The notes beneath the pieces were generated by a model. That model did no database searches. It worked only from the letters and a program-made list of their open reading frames with translations, and had not been told where the DNA came from. Made by a program: the position numbers and the translations under genes. From Sphingomonas sp. C3-2 (GTDB lineage: Bacteria > Pseudomonadota > Alphaproteobacteria > Sphingomonadales > Sphingomonadaceae): a stretch of 64,000 nucleotides of DNA. Positions 28,541-37,424 of the stretch are shown here, one piece after another (within the stretch, counting starts at the first letter, position 1; the number at the start of each line of letters is the position of its first letter). The DNA is taken from contig NZ_CP130322.1 of the NCBI RefSeq assembly GCF_033025475.1, positions 620,001 to 684,000 on the forward strand, given 5' to 3'.

Positions 28541-29983
28541 TCAGGCTGCCCTGCGTGCGCGAATTGCGGCAGCTTGCTCGTCCGTACGGAACTGGTTGGT
28601 CTGCGATGCCAGTACGCTCACCTCATCGGAAAGGTTGCGCGCGGCGGCCGAAGTTTCTTCCACCATCGCCGCGTTCTGCTGGGTCGAACGATCCATCACG
28701 CCGATCGTCTCGGTGATTTCGGAAATCGCGTTGGACTGGGCGGTATTGTCGCTCGACATCTGGCCCAAAAGCCCGTGCACCTTGCCCACTTCGGACGAAA
28801 TCCCCTCAAGCGCGCGGTCGACCCGCGTCACCGCATCCACCGCCGAAGCGATCTCGGCCTGGGTTGCCGTCAGGCCACCGCGCGCACGACGAGCTTCCTC
28901 TTCCGAACGCATGGCAAGCGAGCTGACCAGATCGGCTACCACGGCGAAACCGCGCCCGGCCTCACCTGCACGGCCCGCCTCGACTGCCGCGTTCATGGCC
29001 AGAACCCGCGTCTGGAACGCGATCTTGTCGACACCCTCGATCACCTGATCGATCCCGCGTGCGCTTTCGCTCACCCGCGCCATTGCCTGCACTGCGGTTT
29101 CCGCGATCGAACGGCCTTCCTCCACGGCATTGATCGCAAGATCGGCGCCCTCGGCGGTCGAGCGCGCATTGGCGGCAGTCACCTTCACCCGCTCCTCAAC
29201 CTGAACCAGCGTCGCGCTCGCCTGCTCAAGGCTCGCGGCGTTGCTTTCGGTGCGGCGCGCCAGATCTTCCGATGCCTGCGCAATCTCGCGCGATCCCGTC
29301 TGGATGCCCTCGGCGCTGCGCGACACCGTGTGGATCGTCTGGCGCAGCTTGGCGATCGCATCGTTATAAGATGCCGAAAGTGCCGCGAAATTGGTCGGCA
29401 GCCCGTCCAGCGCATCGACAAGATTACCGTCAGCAAGACCGGCAAGCGCCCGCCCCGCGCGGCTGATTGCCTCCTGCCGCTCATTGTCCGCAACCTCGAA
29501 ATAGATCGAGATCGACAGTTCCATATCGAGCAGCGCCGCCTTGACGACGGCGGCCGCCACAGTCGCCGGACCGGGGCCACGCCCCAGCCGGAAAAGCTGG
29601 CGCAGCGGCGAATAGCCCCGCTCGATCCCCTTGATCAATTCCTCGACGATCAGCGAATATCCACCAATATACCAGCGCGGCGACAAGCCGATGCGCGCAT
29701 GGACCGATCCGATGCGGCGCACGCTCTCATAATATTCCTCGTCGAAGCGGCCGCTCAGAATCGTCTGCCAATGTCCCACCTGCGCCGATTTGGCGCGGCT
29801 CATATGATTGTGGTCCTTGAAGAACTTCGCAGTTTCTGGCGTCCGTGCGGCGCGCGCATAGAAACGATCGAGCGCCGGACCGATGCATTTTTCCAGTACC
29901 GGCTTCGCAGTCGCCAGAATGGCACGCTGGCCCTCGCCCATTTCGCAAAATTCAAGGCGATCGGCCACTTCCCGCGTGCTCAT
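28541..29983 (-). CDS. Globin-coupled methyl-accepting chemotaxis protein (soluble)
   Basis: This is a 480-residue sensor with an N-terminal globin-coupled-sensor domain (about 1-175) and a C-terminal MCP signalling domain. The proximal haem ligand is likely His95 in GSVHARIGLSPRWYIGGY. The signalling hairpin tip IAFQTRVLAMNAAVEAGRAGE and flanking methylation helices are intact. No transmembrane segment is seen, so this is a cytoplasmic aerotaxis/oxygen (HemAT-like) receptor. The start is the ATG at 29983, with AAAGGA upstream. No che genes or flagellar genes lie in the window; it is an orphan receptor with its own terminator. Confidence 0.93.
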   Translation of the reverse strand: MSTREVADRLEFCEMGEGQRAILATAKPVLEKCIGPALDRFYARAARTPETAKFFKDHNHMSRAKSAQVGHWQTILSGRFDEEYYESVRRIGSVHARIGLSPRWYIGGYSLIVEELIKGIERGYSPLRQLFRLGRGPGPATVAAAVVKAALLDMELSISIYFEVADNERQEAISRAGRALAGLADGNLVDALDGLPTNFAALSASYNDAIAKLRQTIHTVSRSAEGIQTGSREIAQASEDLARRTESNAASLEQASATLVQVEERVKVTAANARSTAEGADLAINAVEEGRSIAETAVQAMARVSESARGIDQVIEGVDKIAFQTRVLAMNAAVEAGRAGEAGRGFAVVADLVSSLAMRSEEEARRARGGLTATQAEIASAVDAVTRVDRALEGISSEVGKVHGLLGQMSSDNTAQSNAISEITETIGVMDRSTQQNAAMVEETSAAARNLSDEVSVLASQTNQFRTDEQAAAIRARRAA

Positions 29984-30085
29984 AACATTCCTTTCATAAG
30001 CCACACCCTCAGCCTCAGCGAGGGAATACTACTGCGCTTATTCTAGGAATTTTTTCCCGCTGATCCGTAATTTCCCGAGGTTTTT

Positions 30086-31615
30086 TTACTGTGCGACAAG
30101 GTTCACCGGCTCGCCGGTGCTCAGGGTGCGAACAGCCCCCTTTCTTACATCGGCGTCGCGGTTGGAAAACACCATCGTGCCGTCATCCACCTTGCCCCAT
30201 TTGAGCGCGAACACATCGAGCACATAATTCTGGTACAGCTTCCACGGCTTTTTCGATCCCTGCCGCGGGAATTTCTCGAGCGCGCGCTGGACATAGCCCG
30301 AGGTGAAATCGAGGAACGGCTCCTCGGTCACGCTCGGATCATCAAGCATCGGCGTGCATTGCCGCCAGCCGCTGCGATCCATGTGCTGGAGCAAGCGGCA
30401 GACATAAAGCGCGGTCAGATCCGCCTTCAACGTCCAGGACGCATTGGTATAGCCAAAAGTCGATGCCAGATTGGGAATACCGCTGAACATCATTCCTTTG
30501 TAGTTCAATGCCTTCGACGCATCGACCGGCTTGCCGTCGACGCTCAGCGCGATATCGCTCATCAACTGAAGGCTCAGCCCCGTCGCGGTCACGACAAGGT
30601 CAGCGGGCAATTCTTTTCCCGATTCCAGCAGGATACCATTTTCGGTAAAACGCGCGATCCGATCGGTCACCACCGATGCCTGACCGTCGCGAATGGCGTG
30701 AAACAGATCGCCATCGGGAACCAGGCAGACACGCTGGTCCCACGGGTTGTAGCGCGGCGTGAAATGCGTCTCGACATCGTAATCGGGCCCAAGCGCACCG
30801 CGCGCGGCCTCGACGATCTTGCCCTTCACCTTTTCGGGCCGCGACCGCGCCAATTTGTAAAGCGCCATGCCCAGCAGCACATTCTTCCAGCGGGTTATGC
30901 CATATGCCAGCTTCGCCGGAAGGTGCCGCCTCAGGCTGTTTGCGATCTTGTCCTCGGCCGGGCGCGAAACGACATAGGTGGGCGATCGCTGCAGCATCGT
31001 GACATGCCCGGCCTGTTTGGCCATTTCGGGTACCAGCGTCACCGCCGTCGCGCCGCTGCCGATCACGACGACGCGCTTGCCCGAATAATCGATATCGTCG
31101 GTCCATTTCTGGGGATGGACGATCCGCCCGCGAAACGCCTCCACACCTTCGAATTCGGGCGTATAGCCCGCCTCGTAATTATAATATCCGCTGCACATGA
31201 AAAGGAAGTTGCAGGTCACCCGCTCGACGGCGCCGGTATCGCGGCAGGCGATCTCCACCGTCCAGCGCGCCTCGGCGGTGGACCAACTCGCGGCCTTGGC
31301 CTGCCGCTGGTAACGAATATGCGGCGCAAGGCCATTTTCATCAACGGTTTCATGCAGATAGTTGAGGATCGCTGGCCCATCGGCAATCGCCTTGGCGTTG
31401 GTCCATGGTTTGAACGCATAGCCAAGCGTGTACATGTCGGAATCCGAACGGATGCCGGGATAGCGGAACAGATCCCAGGTCCCCCCCAGATTGGGCCGGC
31501 CTTCAAGGATCAGGAAACTCTTGTCGGGGCAGTTCGCGCGCAGGTGGCAGGCGGCGCCAATACCGGAAATGCCGGCGCCGACGATCAGGACGTCGAAATG
31601 CTCCACAGGCTTCAT
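30086..31615 (-). CDS. EthA-like Baeyer-Villiger monooxygenase
   Basis: This 509-residue flavoprotein monooxygenase has an N-terminal FAD motif VGAGISGIG (12-20), GGTWDLFRYPGIRSDSDMY (44-62), the Baeyer-Villiger fingerprint FRGRIVHPQKW (161-171, FxGxxxHxxxW) and the NADPH motif VIGSGATAVT (near 184-193). GGTWDLFRYPG is characteristic of the EthA-type subgroup that oxygenates ketones and sulfur compounds. An ATG at 31615 is chosen; a GTG at 31639 is possible. A perfect 20-bp palindrome lies 34 bp upstream, but no TetR gene is adjacent. Confidence 0.92.
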   Translation of the reverse strand: MKPVEHFDVLIVGAGISGIGAACHLRANCPDKSFLILEGRPNLGGTWDLFRYPGIRSDSDMYTLGYAFKPWTNAKAIADGPAILNYLHETVDENGLAPHIRYQRQAKAASWSTAEARWTVEIACRDTGAVERVTCNFLFMCSGYYNYEAGYTPEFEGVEAFRGRIVHPQKWTDDIDYSGKRVVVIGSGATAVTLVPEMAKQAGHVTMLQRSPTYVVSRPAEDKIANSLRRHLPAKLAYGITRWKNVLLGMALYKLARSRPEKVKGKIVEAARGALGPDYDVETHFTPRYNPWDQRVCLVPDGDLFHAIRDGQASVVTDRIARFTENGILLESGKELPADLVVTATGLSLQLMSDIALSVDGKPVDASKALNYKGMMFSGIPNLASTFGYTNASWTLKADLTALYVCRLLQHMDRSGWRQCTPMLDDPSVTEEPFLDFTSGYVQRALEKFPRQGSKKPWKLYQNYVLDVFALKWGKVDDGTMVFSNRDADVRKGAVRTLSTGEPVNLVAQ

Positions 31616-31648
31616 CCTTTCCCGAACCAAGGCTCTCACCGCGCCTAT

Positions 31649-31668
31649 TATTTACACATGTGTAAATA
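31649..31668. promoter_or_regulatory. Perfect 20-bp palindrome upstream of the monooxygenase
   Basis: TATTTACACATGTGTAAATA is fully self-complementary. AT content and its place just before the monooxygenase start fit a TetR-type or similar dimeric repressor site. The remaining bases up to the HU gene (31669-31919) hold no convincing gene; they carry the HU leader with AAAGGA before the GTG at 31920. Confidence 0.65.
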
Positions 31669-31919
31669 TAATATCCCTTGCCCCAATGCAATCGAGCGTG
31701 GCGCGTCGGTCATGCTGAAGCGTTATTCCGGCGCGATCAAGGCCATCGCCGCCCCCTGTCCCCCGTCACAACGCCTGCTAACATGGTAAAATTCATGGTC
31801 AAATGCGCTGGATCGCGATCAAAGGCGCAAAAATCCGGCATTCGGGGCTTCGTAGAGGCTGGACCAGCGCCCCGACACACCGCTAGAGAGCGCCCACAAT
31901 TAATGAGAAAGGACCTTTC

Positions 31920-32195
31920 GTGAACAACAGCGACCTCGCCGAGAAAATTGCAGCCGACAACGGCCTGACCAAGGCTGATGCCCGCAAGGTTGTCGACGCT
32001 GTCTTCGCCGCGATCACCGATGCAGCTGCCGCTGGCGAAGAAATCGCCATCAACGGCTTCGGCAAGTTCAAGGTCAAGGAAAGCGCCGCCCGCGAAGGCC
32101 GCAATCCCGCGACCGGCGAAACCATCCAGATCGCCGCTTCGAAGAAGCTGGGCTTCACGGCTGCCAAGGCCGTCAAGGACAAGCTGAACGGCTGA
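31920..32195 (+). CDS. DNA-binding protein HU
   Basis: This is a 91-residue histone-like protein with the full HU pattern: MNNSDLAEKIAADNGLTKADA, the dimer core VVDAVFAAITDAAAAGEEIAINGFGKF and the DNA-binding arm EGRNPATGETIQIAASKKLGFTAAKAVKD. It bends and compacts DNA as a homodimer. It starts at GTG with AAAGGA seven bases upstream. The long intergenic region before it (31669-31919) probably holds its promoter, but I could not pick out a clear -35/-10 pair. Confidence 0.96.
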   Translation: MNNSDLAEKIAADNGLTKADARKVVDAVFAAITDAAAAGEEIAINGFGKFKVKESAAREGRNPATGETIQIAASKKLGFTAAKAVKDKLNG

Positions 32196-32351
32196 TCCCG
32201 TCCGGGTCGGATCGGGCTTCCTGAACGCAGGGGGCCCGCCGATACCCGCAGATAGTATTGCCAAATAGATTGCGCGGCATCGGCCGCCATCCGGCCCACC
32301 GGCCTTTTCGCGCCACCCGAACGGGCAGTGCGCGCCCCGAAAAACGGATCG

Positions 32352-33545
32352 TCAGGCCGCGCGTGAGGCGAGGTGCGGATCATGCTCAAAGGTGCGGTTG
32401 CGCCCTTGGGCCTTGCCGCGGTAAAGCGCGAGATCGGCATGGCGGACGAGCTTGTCTAGCGTCATACCCGGCTCGTGCACGGCGATCCCAAGCGTCACCG
32501 ATACGCGAATTCCGCTCCTGTCACCCCAGCAGCCATGCGTCGCAACCCGTTGCCGCACCCGCTCCGCCAGCGCGCGCGCGCTGGCACGGTCGCTTGCGCG
32601 CAGCAGGATCGCGAATTCATCGCCGCCCAGCCGCCAGAAATAGTCAGGCTCGTCTAGTTCCGCCGCGATGATGGCAACCAGCCCGATCAGCAACTGGTCT
32701 CCCGCCTCATGGCCGTGCCGGTCGTTCACCGCCTTGAACCCGTCCACATCGAGCAACAGCAACACTACGGGCGCAGCCTTCTCATCCGCCAATATCGCGG
32801 GGGCGACGCTGTTGAAATCGCGCCGGTTGGCAATGCCGGTCAGCGCGTCGGTCGCCGCCAGCCGCCGTGCGGCAAGCCCCGCGCGCTCGCGCGCCATCGC
32901 AAAGACGAGCATCGCGAGCGCGCCTGCGAACAGGATCGCCTCGAACGCCATGATCGCGCCCCACAGGCTCAGCGCATTCTCGTTCCACCTTATGCCCAGC
33001 CCGAAATGCGGGCCGAAAAGCGCGCGGCCGATATAAAAGCCGCCATGCGCCAGGCACAGCCACATCGCGACGCGACGCGCAGGCTCATCGGGGTCCGCTC
33101 CCCGACGGAATTCCGCCGCGATCCCGAATGCGTAAAGCGCGATGATCGCGGATGCGATCGGCATGCGCAGCGCCGGATCGATATCAATGCCCCAGCTCAG
33201 CACGGCCCAGATCACGCCACCCGCAACCGCAACGCCGGGCTGCGGTGCCCGTCCCGCCATACGCCGCGCGGCGGCATGCCCCATGCCATAAGCCAGCAGA
33301 AAAAGGATGTTGGAACAGACCCGCCCAATCGCCCGCGATTCCGCCGGCGCCACCAGCAACAGCACAAAGCCGAGCGCGGCCAGCAGGAACGTCCCGCTCC
33401 ACAAGAGATGGTCGATCAGCCGGCGATCGCGCATCCGCGCGACAATGCTCACCAGCGCAAACATCAGCAGCGCGCCCGCAGCCGCCGTCAGCAAGGTGGC
33501 AGGATCGAACTGCATTGCCTGCAATATCGGCACGGGGGAACTCAT
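32352..33545 (-). CDS. Membrane-anchored GGDEF diguanylate cyclase
   Basis: This is a 397-residue protein. About 220 N-terminal residues form six or more hydrophobic segments (from LLTAAAGALLMFALVSIVA to AILFAGALAMLVFAMA). The C-terminal GGDEF domain follows: DALTGIANRRDF, LLLDVDGFKAVNDRHGH and the active site RLGGDEFAIL. The signature is intact, so c-di-GMP synthesis from two GTP is expected. An RxxD inhibitory site five residues before GGDEF is not obvious. The membrane region resembles generic bacterial 7TM-type sensors without a named input. The stretch after HU (32196-32351) shows no gene. Confidence 0.9.
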   Translation of the reverse strand: MSSPVPILQAMQFDPATLLTAAAGALLMFALVSIVARMRDRRLIDHLLWSGTFLLAALGFVLLLVAPAESRAIGRVCSNILFLLAYGMGHAAARRMAGRAPQPGVAVAGGVIWAVLSWGIDIDPALRMPIASAIIALYAFGIAAEFRRGADPDEPARRVAMWLCLAHGGFYIGRALFGPHFGLGIRWNENALSLWGAIMAFEAILFAGALAMLVFAMARERAGLAARRLAATDALTGIANRRDFNSVAPAILADEKAAPVVLLLLDVDGFKAVNDRHGHEAGDQLLIGLVAIIAAELDEPDYFWRLGGDEFAILLRASDRASARALAERVRQRVATHGCWGDRSGIRVSVTLGIAVHEPGMTLDKLVRHADLALYRGKAQGRNRTFEHDPHLASRAA

Positions 33546-33560
33546 ACGCCGGACAATAAG

Positions 33561-33594
33561 GCGTCAGGGTTAAGAATTCTCAAAACCCTGACGC
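33561..33594. terminator. Perfect 11-bp inverted repeat, probable terminator of the SDR gene
   Basis: Arms GCGTCAGGGTT and AACCCTGACGC flank a 12-base spacer containing GAATTC. It lies between the GGDEF start and the SDR stop. As a transcript end for the minus-strand SDR it forms a strong stem but has only a weak T-tract (CCTTATTG), so an operator for the GGDEF gene is an alternative. Confidence 0.5.
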
Positions 33595-33623
33595 AGTTTG
33601 ATCAGTTGACCGACGGTAACGGC

Positions 33624-34478
33624 TTATTGCGCGTCGGGCGACTGACCCGCCAGAACCTGTTTGAAAGCGTCTTCGCCGAACACATGCGCGACCATGGGGC
33701 TCAGGTCGGGATTGCGGCGCAGTTCATGCCCGCCATCGACGGCAAAGCTCTGCCCGGTCATCCAGCCCGATTCCGGGCCTGCCAGGAAACGCACCGCCTG
33801 CCCGATGTCAGACGGTACGCCCGTGCGCTGAAGCGGGATCTGCTCGATAAAGCCGTCAATCACGTCCTTGGCGTCGAACATGCCCGCCGTCGCGTTGCTC
33901 TTGGTCATGCCCGGCCGCACGGCATTCACGCGGATGCCCGCATAGGAAAGCTCGTCCGCAGCGGTGCGGATCAGCCCCTCAAGCCCGGCCTTGCCCGCGC
34001 AATAGGCCGAAAGCCACGGGAATGCGGTAACCCCGGCGGTCGACGAAATGCACACGATGCTCCCGCCGCGCGGCATGTGCGGCGCGCTGTAGCGCATCGC
34101 GATGAATGCCGAGGTGATGTTGAGGTCCAGTTCGTTTCGCAGGCCATCCACGTCCTGCATCAACAGCGGCTTGAAACCACCGCCGCCAATGGTGCTGACG
34201 ACGATATCGATCGTCCCCGTGATGCCGCGCGCAACGTCCACCGCCCGTTCGAAATCGGGCACGCTCAGCGCATCGCCCGTCACCATTTCCACCCGAGCAC
34301 CGGGAACGGCGGCTTCCAGCCCGGCCTTCGCCCTGGCCAGCGCATCCGCCGTTCGCCCCATCAGCACAACGGCAGCGCCGTCGCGCACCAGTTCCAGGGC
34401 CGACGCCTCACCGATACCATGGCTGGCGCCCGTGACGAGCGCGACCTTGCCTGCAAGCTTTGCGGATTTTTCCGTCAT
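33624..34478 (-). CDS. SDR-family oxidoreductase
   Basis: This is a 284-residue classical short-chain dehydrogenase. It has the NAD(P) motif VALVTGASHGIGEAS (about 11-25), catalytic Ser in CISSTAG, YCAGK (Tyr-x-x-x-Lys) and the C-terminal SFAVDGGHELRR. MTEKSAKLAGK at 34478 is chosen because GGAGAGG lies eight bases upstream; the longer frame enters the SnoaL-like gene. It is 28 bp after that gene, so the two are probably one operon. The substrate is unknown; it is likely a secondary alcohol in a ring or terpenoid pathway. Confidence 0.88.
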   Translation of the reverse strand: MTEKSAKLAGKVALVTGASHGIGEASALELVRDGAAVVLMGRTADALARAKAGLEAAVPGARVEMVTGDALSVPDFERAVDVARGITGTIDIVVSTIGGGGFKPLLMQDVDGLRNELDLNITSAFIAMRYSAPHMPRGGSIVCISSTAGVTAFPWLSAYCAGKAGLEGLIRTAADELSYAGIRVNAVRPGMTKSNATAGMFDAKDVIDGFIEQIPLQRTGVPSDIGQAVRFLAGPESGWMTGQSFAVDGGHELRRNPDLSPMVAHVFGEDAFKQVLAGQSPDAQ

Positions 34479-34506
34479 CTGTGCATCCTCTCCTATGAAT
34501 CGCGCC

Positions 34507-34926
34507 TTAGAGCGCGCGTTTTTCCTCCCAGTCGACAATCAGTTCGCGGCGGCTGAAGCGCCACGCCCCGTCCACCTTGCGCCACTGATCCTGATAGCGG
34601 ATCGACCAGCAAAGCAGTTCACCCTTGCCGTCGGTGATGGTGAGGTGATCGGCGGTGCTATAGGTTTCGCCCGTCGCGCTATCGCCATCGATCGACACGA
34701 TCTGGTTGTGCACGCGGTGCTGCGTCTTGGCATAGAATTGCGCGAGATAGTCGAGGCTCTTCAGCACATCCTCGATCCCCTTCGAGCCGAAGCCGGGACC
34801 GGTAATCTCGATATCGTCGGTCAGCACCTGCGACCAGATCGCCTTGTCGCGGCGATCCGCGCCAACCGCATAAAGCTCGGCGGTCTGCCGCAGCGCGAGA
34901 TGATCGGCGACTTCATTGGGAGACAT
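34507..34926 (-). CDS. SnoaL-like / NTF2-fold protein
   Basis: This is a 139-residue NTF2-like protein: SPNEVADHLALRQTAELYAVGADRRDKAIWSQVLTDDIEI (an alpha-helical start in register), then the strands TYSTADHLTI, CWSIRYQDQWRKVDGAWRFSRREL. Such proteins are isomerases, hydratases or dehydratases in polyketide, steroid and aromatic pathways, or accessory subunits of Rieske oxygenases. The start is the ATG at 34926 with AGAGG upstream, not the much longer open frame. Co-directional with the SDR downstream and divergent from a VOC gene. Confidence 0.82.
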   Translation of the reverse strand: MSPNEVADHLALRQTAELYAVGADRRDKAIWSQVLTDDIEITGPGFGSKGIEDVLKSLDYLAQFYAKTQHRVHNQIVSIDGDSATGETYSTADHLTITDGKGELLCWSIRYQDQWRKVDGAWRFSRRELIVDWEEKRAL

Positions 34927-35095
34927 TGGCATCCTCTTCCGTTCCCTGGTTTCGTTTCGTGACCTTGGTGCGATAAGCGACCACCCGATGCAATCAGGCA
35001 CTTGCGGGTGTGGAGGGCACTTTAAGGAAACCTCTGTGCACTCGCCCGCGTTCCGGGGCAGGATGGATACCGACCCTGCTCGAAAGGAAATCGAT

Positions 35096-35485
35096 ATGCC
35101 GGTCTTGGGAATAGGTGGCCTGTTCTTCCGCGCCCGCGATCCAAAGGCGCTGGCGGCCTGGTACCGCGAACATCTGGGCGTCGGTGGCGGTTGCGTTGCT
35201 GAGGGTTCGGATGGCGAAGCCAATGAATGGATCTGGCAGACGCTGGGCGGCCCGGTGGTCTTCTCCCCCTTCCCGCACAACTCCGATTATTTCGCCGCGG
35301 ACAAGCCGTTCATGGTCAATTTTCGTGTGTCGGGGCTTGATGCGATGCTGACGGCGCTGAACGCGGCGGGGATCGAAGCGATCACCAAACCCGAATGGGA
35401 CGATCCCGTCGTCGGCCGCTTTGCGCGGATCCACGATCCGGAGGGTAATGCGATCGAGCTATGGGAACAGGCCGGGCAGTCCTGA
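35096..35485 (+). CDS. VOC-family protein
   Basis: This is a 129-residue vicinal-oxygen-chelate protein: GIGGLFFRARDPKALAAWYREHLG at the start, a strand-rich middle (WQTLGGPVVFSPF) and RIHDPEGNAIELWEQ with the conserved glutamate at the C-terminus. It resembles the glyoxalase-like proteins that sphingomonads carry in many copies. The expected N-terminal metal histidine is replaced (FFRARD), so an enzymatic role is uncertain. The start is the ATG at 35096 with AAAGGAA upstream. It is convergent with the amidohydrolase gene. Confidence 0.82.
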   Translation: MPVLGIGGLFFRARDPKALAAWYREHLGVGGGCVAEGSDGEANEWIWQTLGGPVVFSPFPHNSDYFAADKPFMVNFRVSGLDAMLTALNAAGIEAITKPEWDDPVVGRFARIHDPEGNAIELWEQAGQS

Positions 35486-35515
35486 ACCACCCGGCCCCGA
35501 TCCTCGAACCGCGCC

Positions 35516-37255
35516 TTATTCGGCGGCGATCCGCATCGCTTCGTCTTCGGCGGCCGGGGAAAGGAACTCGCCTGCCATCGCGCCGGTGAAGCGGCCATCG
35601 ATAAAGGTAGGCACACCGTTCACCATCGTCATCCGCATGGGCGCGGCGTCGCGGGTGTAGCGCCAGCTGACCTTGTAATCGCCCATCGGCACATCGAACC
35701 GCTTATATTCCTCGCGGCGGTCGATTTCATCGAGGTGGAAGACGGTGATGTCGGCGCGCTTGCCCACCGCGATCACGCCGCGATCGGCAAGGCCGAAGAA
35801 ATTGGCGAGCTTGCCCGTCATCACATGGATCGCCTGCTCCAGCGAAATGCGGCCCTCGGCCACATATTTCGTCAGCAGCAGGATATTCTCGCCCGCACCA
35901 CAGAACATCTGGAGATGCGCGCCCGCGTCGGAGATATTGCCCACCGTCTGCGGATGGTTGAGCAACGCAACGGTCACATCCTCGTCCTTGGCGAACGGCG
36001 CCATGTGCACGGTCGATCCGAGCCCGTTGTTGAGGATCCATTCGGCCATCGCGTCCGATGCATGCAGCCCACGGCTCGCGGCATATGCCTCAAGCGTCAG
36101 GTTGATCGGGCCATAGCCGTTTTCCGAGTTGCGCAGGTGCAGCGACTGCGGATTCGCGAAGGGCGAATGCTTCCACACTTCATTGTCCCAGCTTACCCGG
36201 GCCCGCGCGCGCCAGTCGGCATCGTTCAGCAAACGGGTCTTTTCGGCCGGATCCTTGGCCAGCACCACTTCATGCCAGACATAGTCGTTCGACTGGGCAA
36301 AGATCAGCGAACGGTCGATCGAGATCGTCTGCGTGGGCGACACGTGCGAGTAACCGGGCCAGATGTCATAGCCTTCGGCCTGCAGGCGATCGACCTGCGC
36401 CTGCATGACGGGCAGCACATCCTTCTGGAATTCGAGCGTCGGGATCGCGCCGGCCACCTGCATGCGGATCTTGCGGCCCTTGGTCAGGCGGGCCAGGCGG
36501 TCGATCGATTCCGGGCCGGTCTTGCGCATGAAGATGTCGACGATCACCTGGTAGGTGGTGCCGGGATAGCGCTCGATCACCTCGAACAGCGCCTCGAACT
36601 CGGCGTCGTCGGCCACCAGCGTCGGGATCGGTCGGCCTTCGCCGTCATAATCGAGCAGATTGTCCGACAGCCCCAGCGCACCGGCGGCCAGCGCGTCATC
36701 GAGCAGCTCGGCCATCTTGGCAATTTCGTCGGGCGTGGCCACGCGTTCCCAGGCATCGAGCCCCATCACCGCCAGGCGGATTGCGATATGACCGACAAAG
36801 GCCGCGTAATTGGCCGGAACGCGGACATGCTTCTGCATCGACTGCTTATATTCAGACCATTTGCGCCAGTCCCAGGGCATGTTCTTGATGAACAGCTGCT
36901 CGGGGATATCCTCGAAGAACGAGAAGATCTTGATCATTTCCAGCTGGGCGGCCTGGTCGTTGGAGATCGGCGCCGGGCTAAAGCCGCAATTGCCCAGGAT
37001 CACGGTCGTCGCGCCATAGCTCGGCAATGGCTCAAGGTCGGGTTGCCACCACATGGTGCCGTCATAATGGGTGTGGCTTTCGATGAAGCCGGGGGTGACC
37101 TGGCACCCATCGGCCTCGATCACGCGGTTGCCATTTACATCGAGATTGGCGCCGATTTCGGCGATCAGGCCGTCAACCACGCGGACATCGGCCTTATAGG
37201 CCGGCGCGCCGGTGCCATCGACCACGGTTCCGTTGCGAATAAGAATGGACGGCAT
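35516..37255 (-). CDS. Amidohydrolase, N-acyl-D-amino-acid deacylase type
   Basis: This is a 579-residue metal-dependent hydrolase of the amidohydrolase superfamily (subgroup 3). The N-terminal strand domain SILIRNGTVVDGTGAPAYKADV leads to the metal motif ESHTHYDG (about 59-66) and GNCGFSPAPI. Later motifs are SYSHVSPTQT-like and SDAGAHLQMFCG with the catalytic aspartate, then LTGKLANFFGLADRGVIAVGKRADI. This pattern matches the D-aminoacylase/dihydroorotase-like proteins that are widespread in sphingomonad catabolic islands and often have unrelated substrates. It is divergent from an XRE-type regulator. Confidence 0.85.
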   Translation of the reverse strand: MPSILIRNGTVVDGTGAPAYKADVRVVDGLIAEIGANLDVNGNRVIEADGCQVTPGFIESHTHYDGTMWWQPDLEPLPSYGATTVILGNCGFSPAPISNDQAAQLEMIKIFSFFEDIPEQLFIKNMPWDWRKWSEYKQSMQKHVRVPANYAAFVGHIAIRLAVMGLDAWERVATPDEIAKMAELLDDALAAGALGLSDNLLDYDGEGRPIPTLVADDAEFEALFEVIERYPGTTYQVIVDIFMRKTGPESIDRLARLTKGRKIRMQVAGAIPTLEFQKDVLPVMQAQVDRLQAEGYDIWPGYSHVSPTQTISIDRSLIFAQSNDYVWHEVVLAKDPAEKTRLLNDADWRARARVSWDNEVWKHSPFANPQSLHLRNSENGYGPINLTLEAYAASRGLHASDAMAEWILNNGLGSTVHMAPFAKDEDVTVALLNHPQTVGNISDAGAHLQMFCGAGENILLLTKYVAEGRISLEQAIHVMTGKLANFFGLADRGVIAVGKRADITVFHLDEIDRREEYKRFDVPMGDYKVSWRYTRDAAPMRMTMVNGVPTFIDGRFTGAMAGEFLSPAAEDEAMRIAAE

Positions 37256-37424
37256 TTCGCTCTCCTCTTCACTGGGGTTTCACAGTGCGCCGCCGTTCAA
37301 CCGGCCGGCGCCTGCCCTTCGCCGTCAAATTTACCAGCGGCGCTTGACCGAACAATCGAGGCCATGGGAACAAGGCTGCCAGACGGGCCACAGAAGCCCG
37401 CAGTACGGACCAATGGAGATTTGC

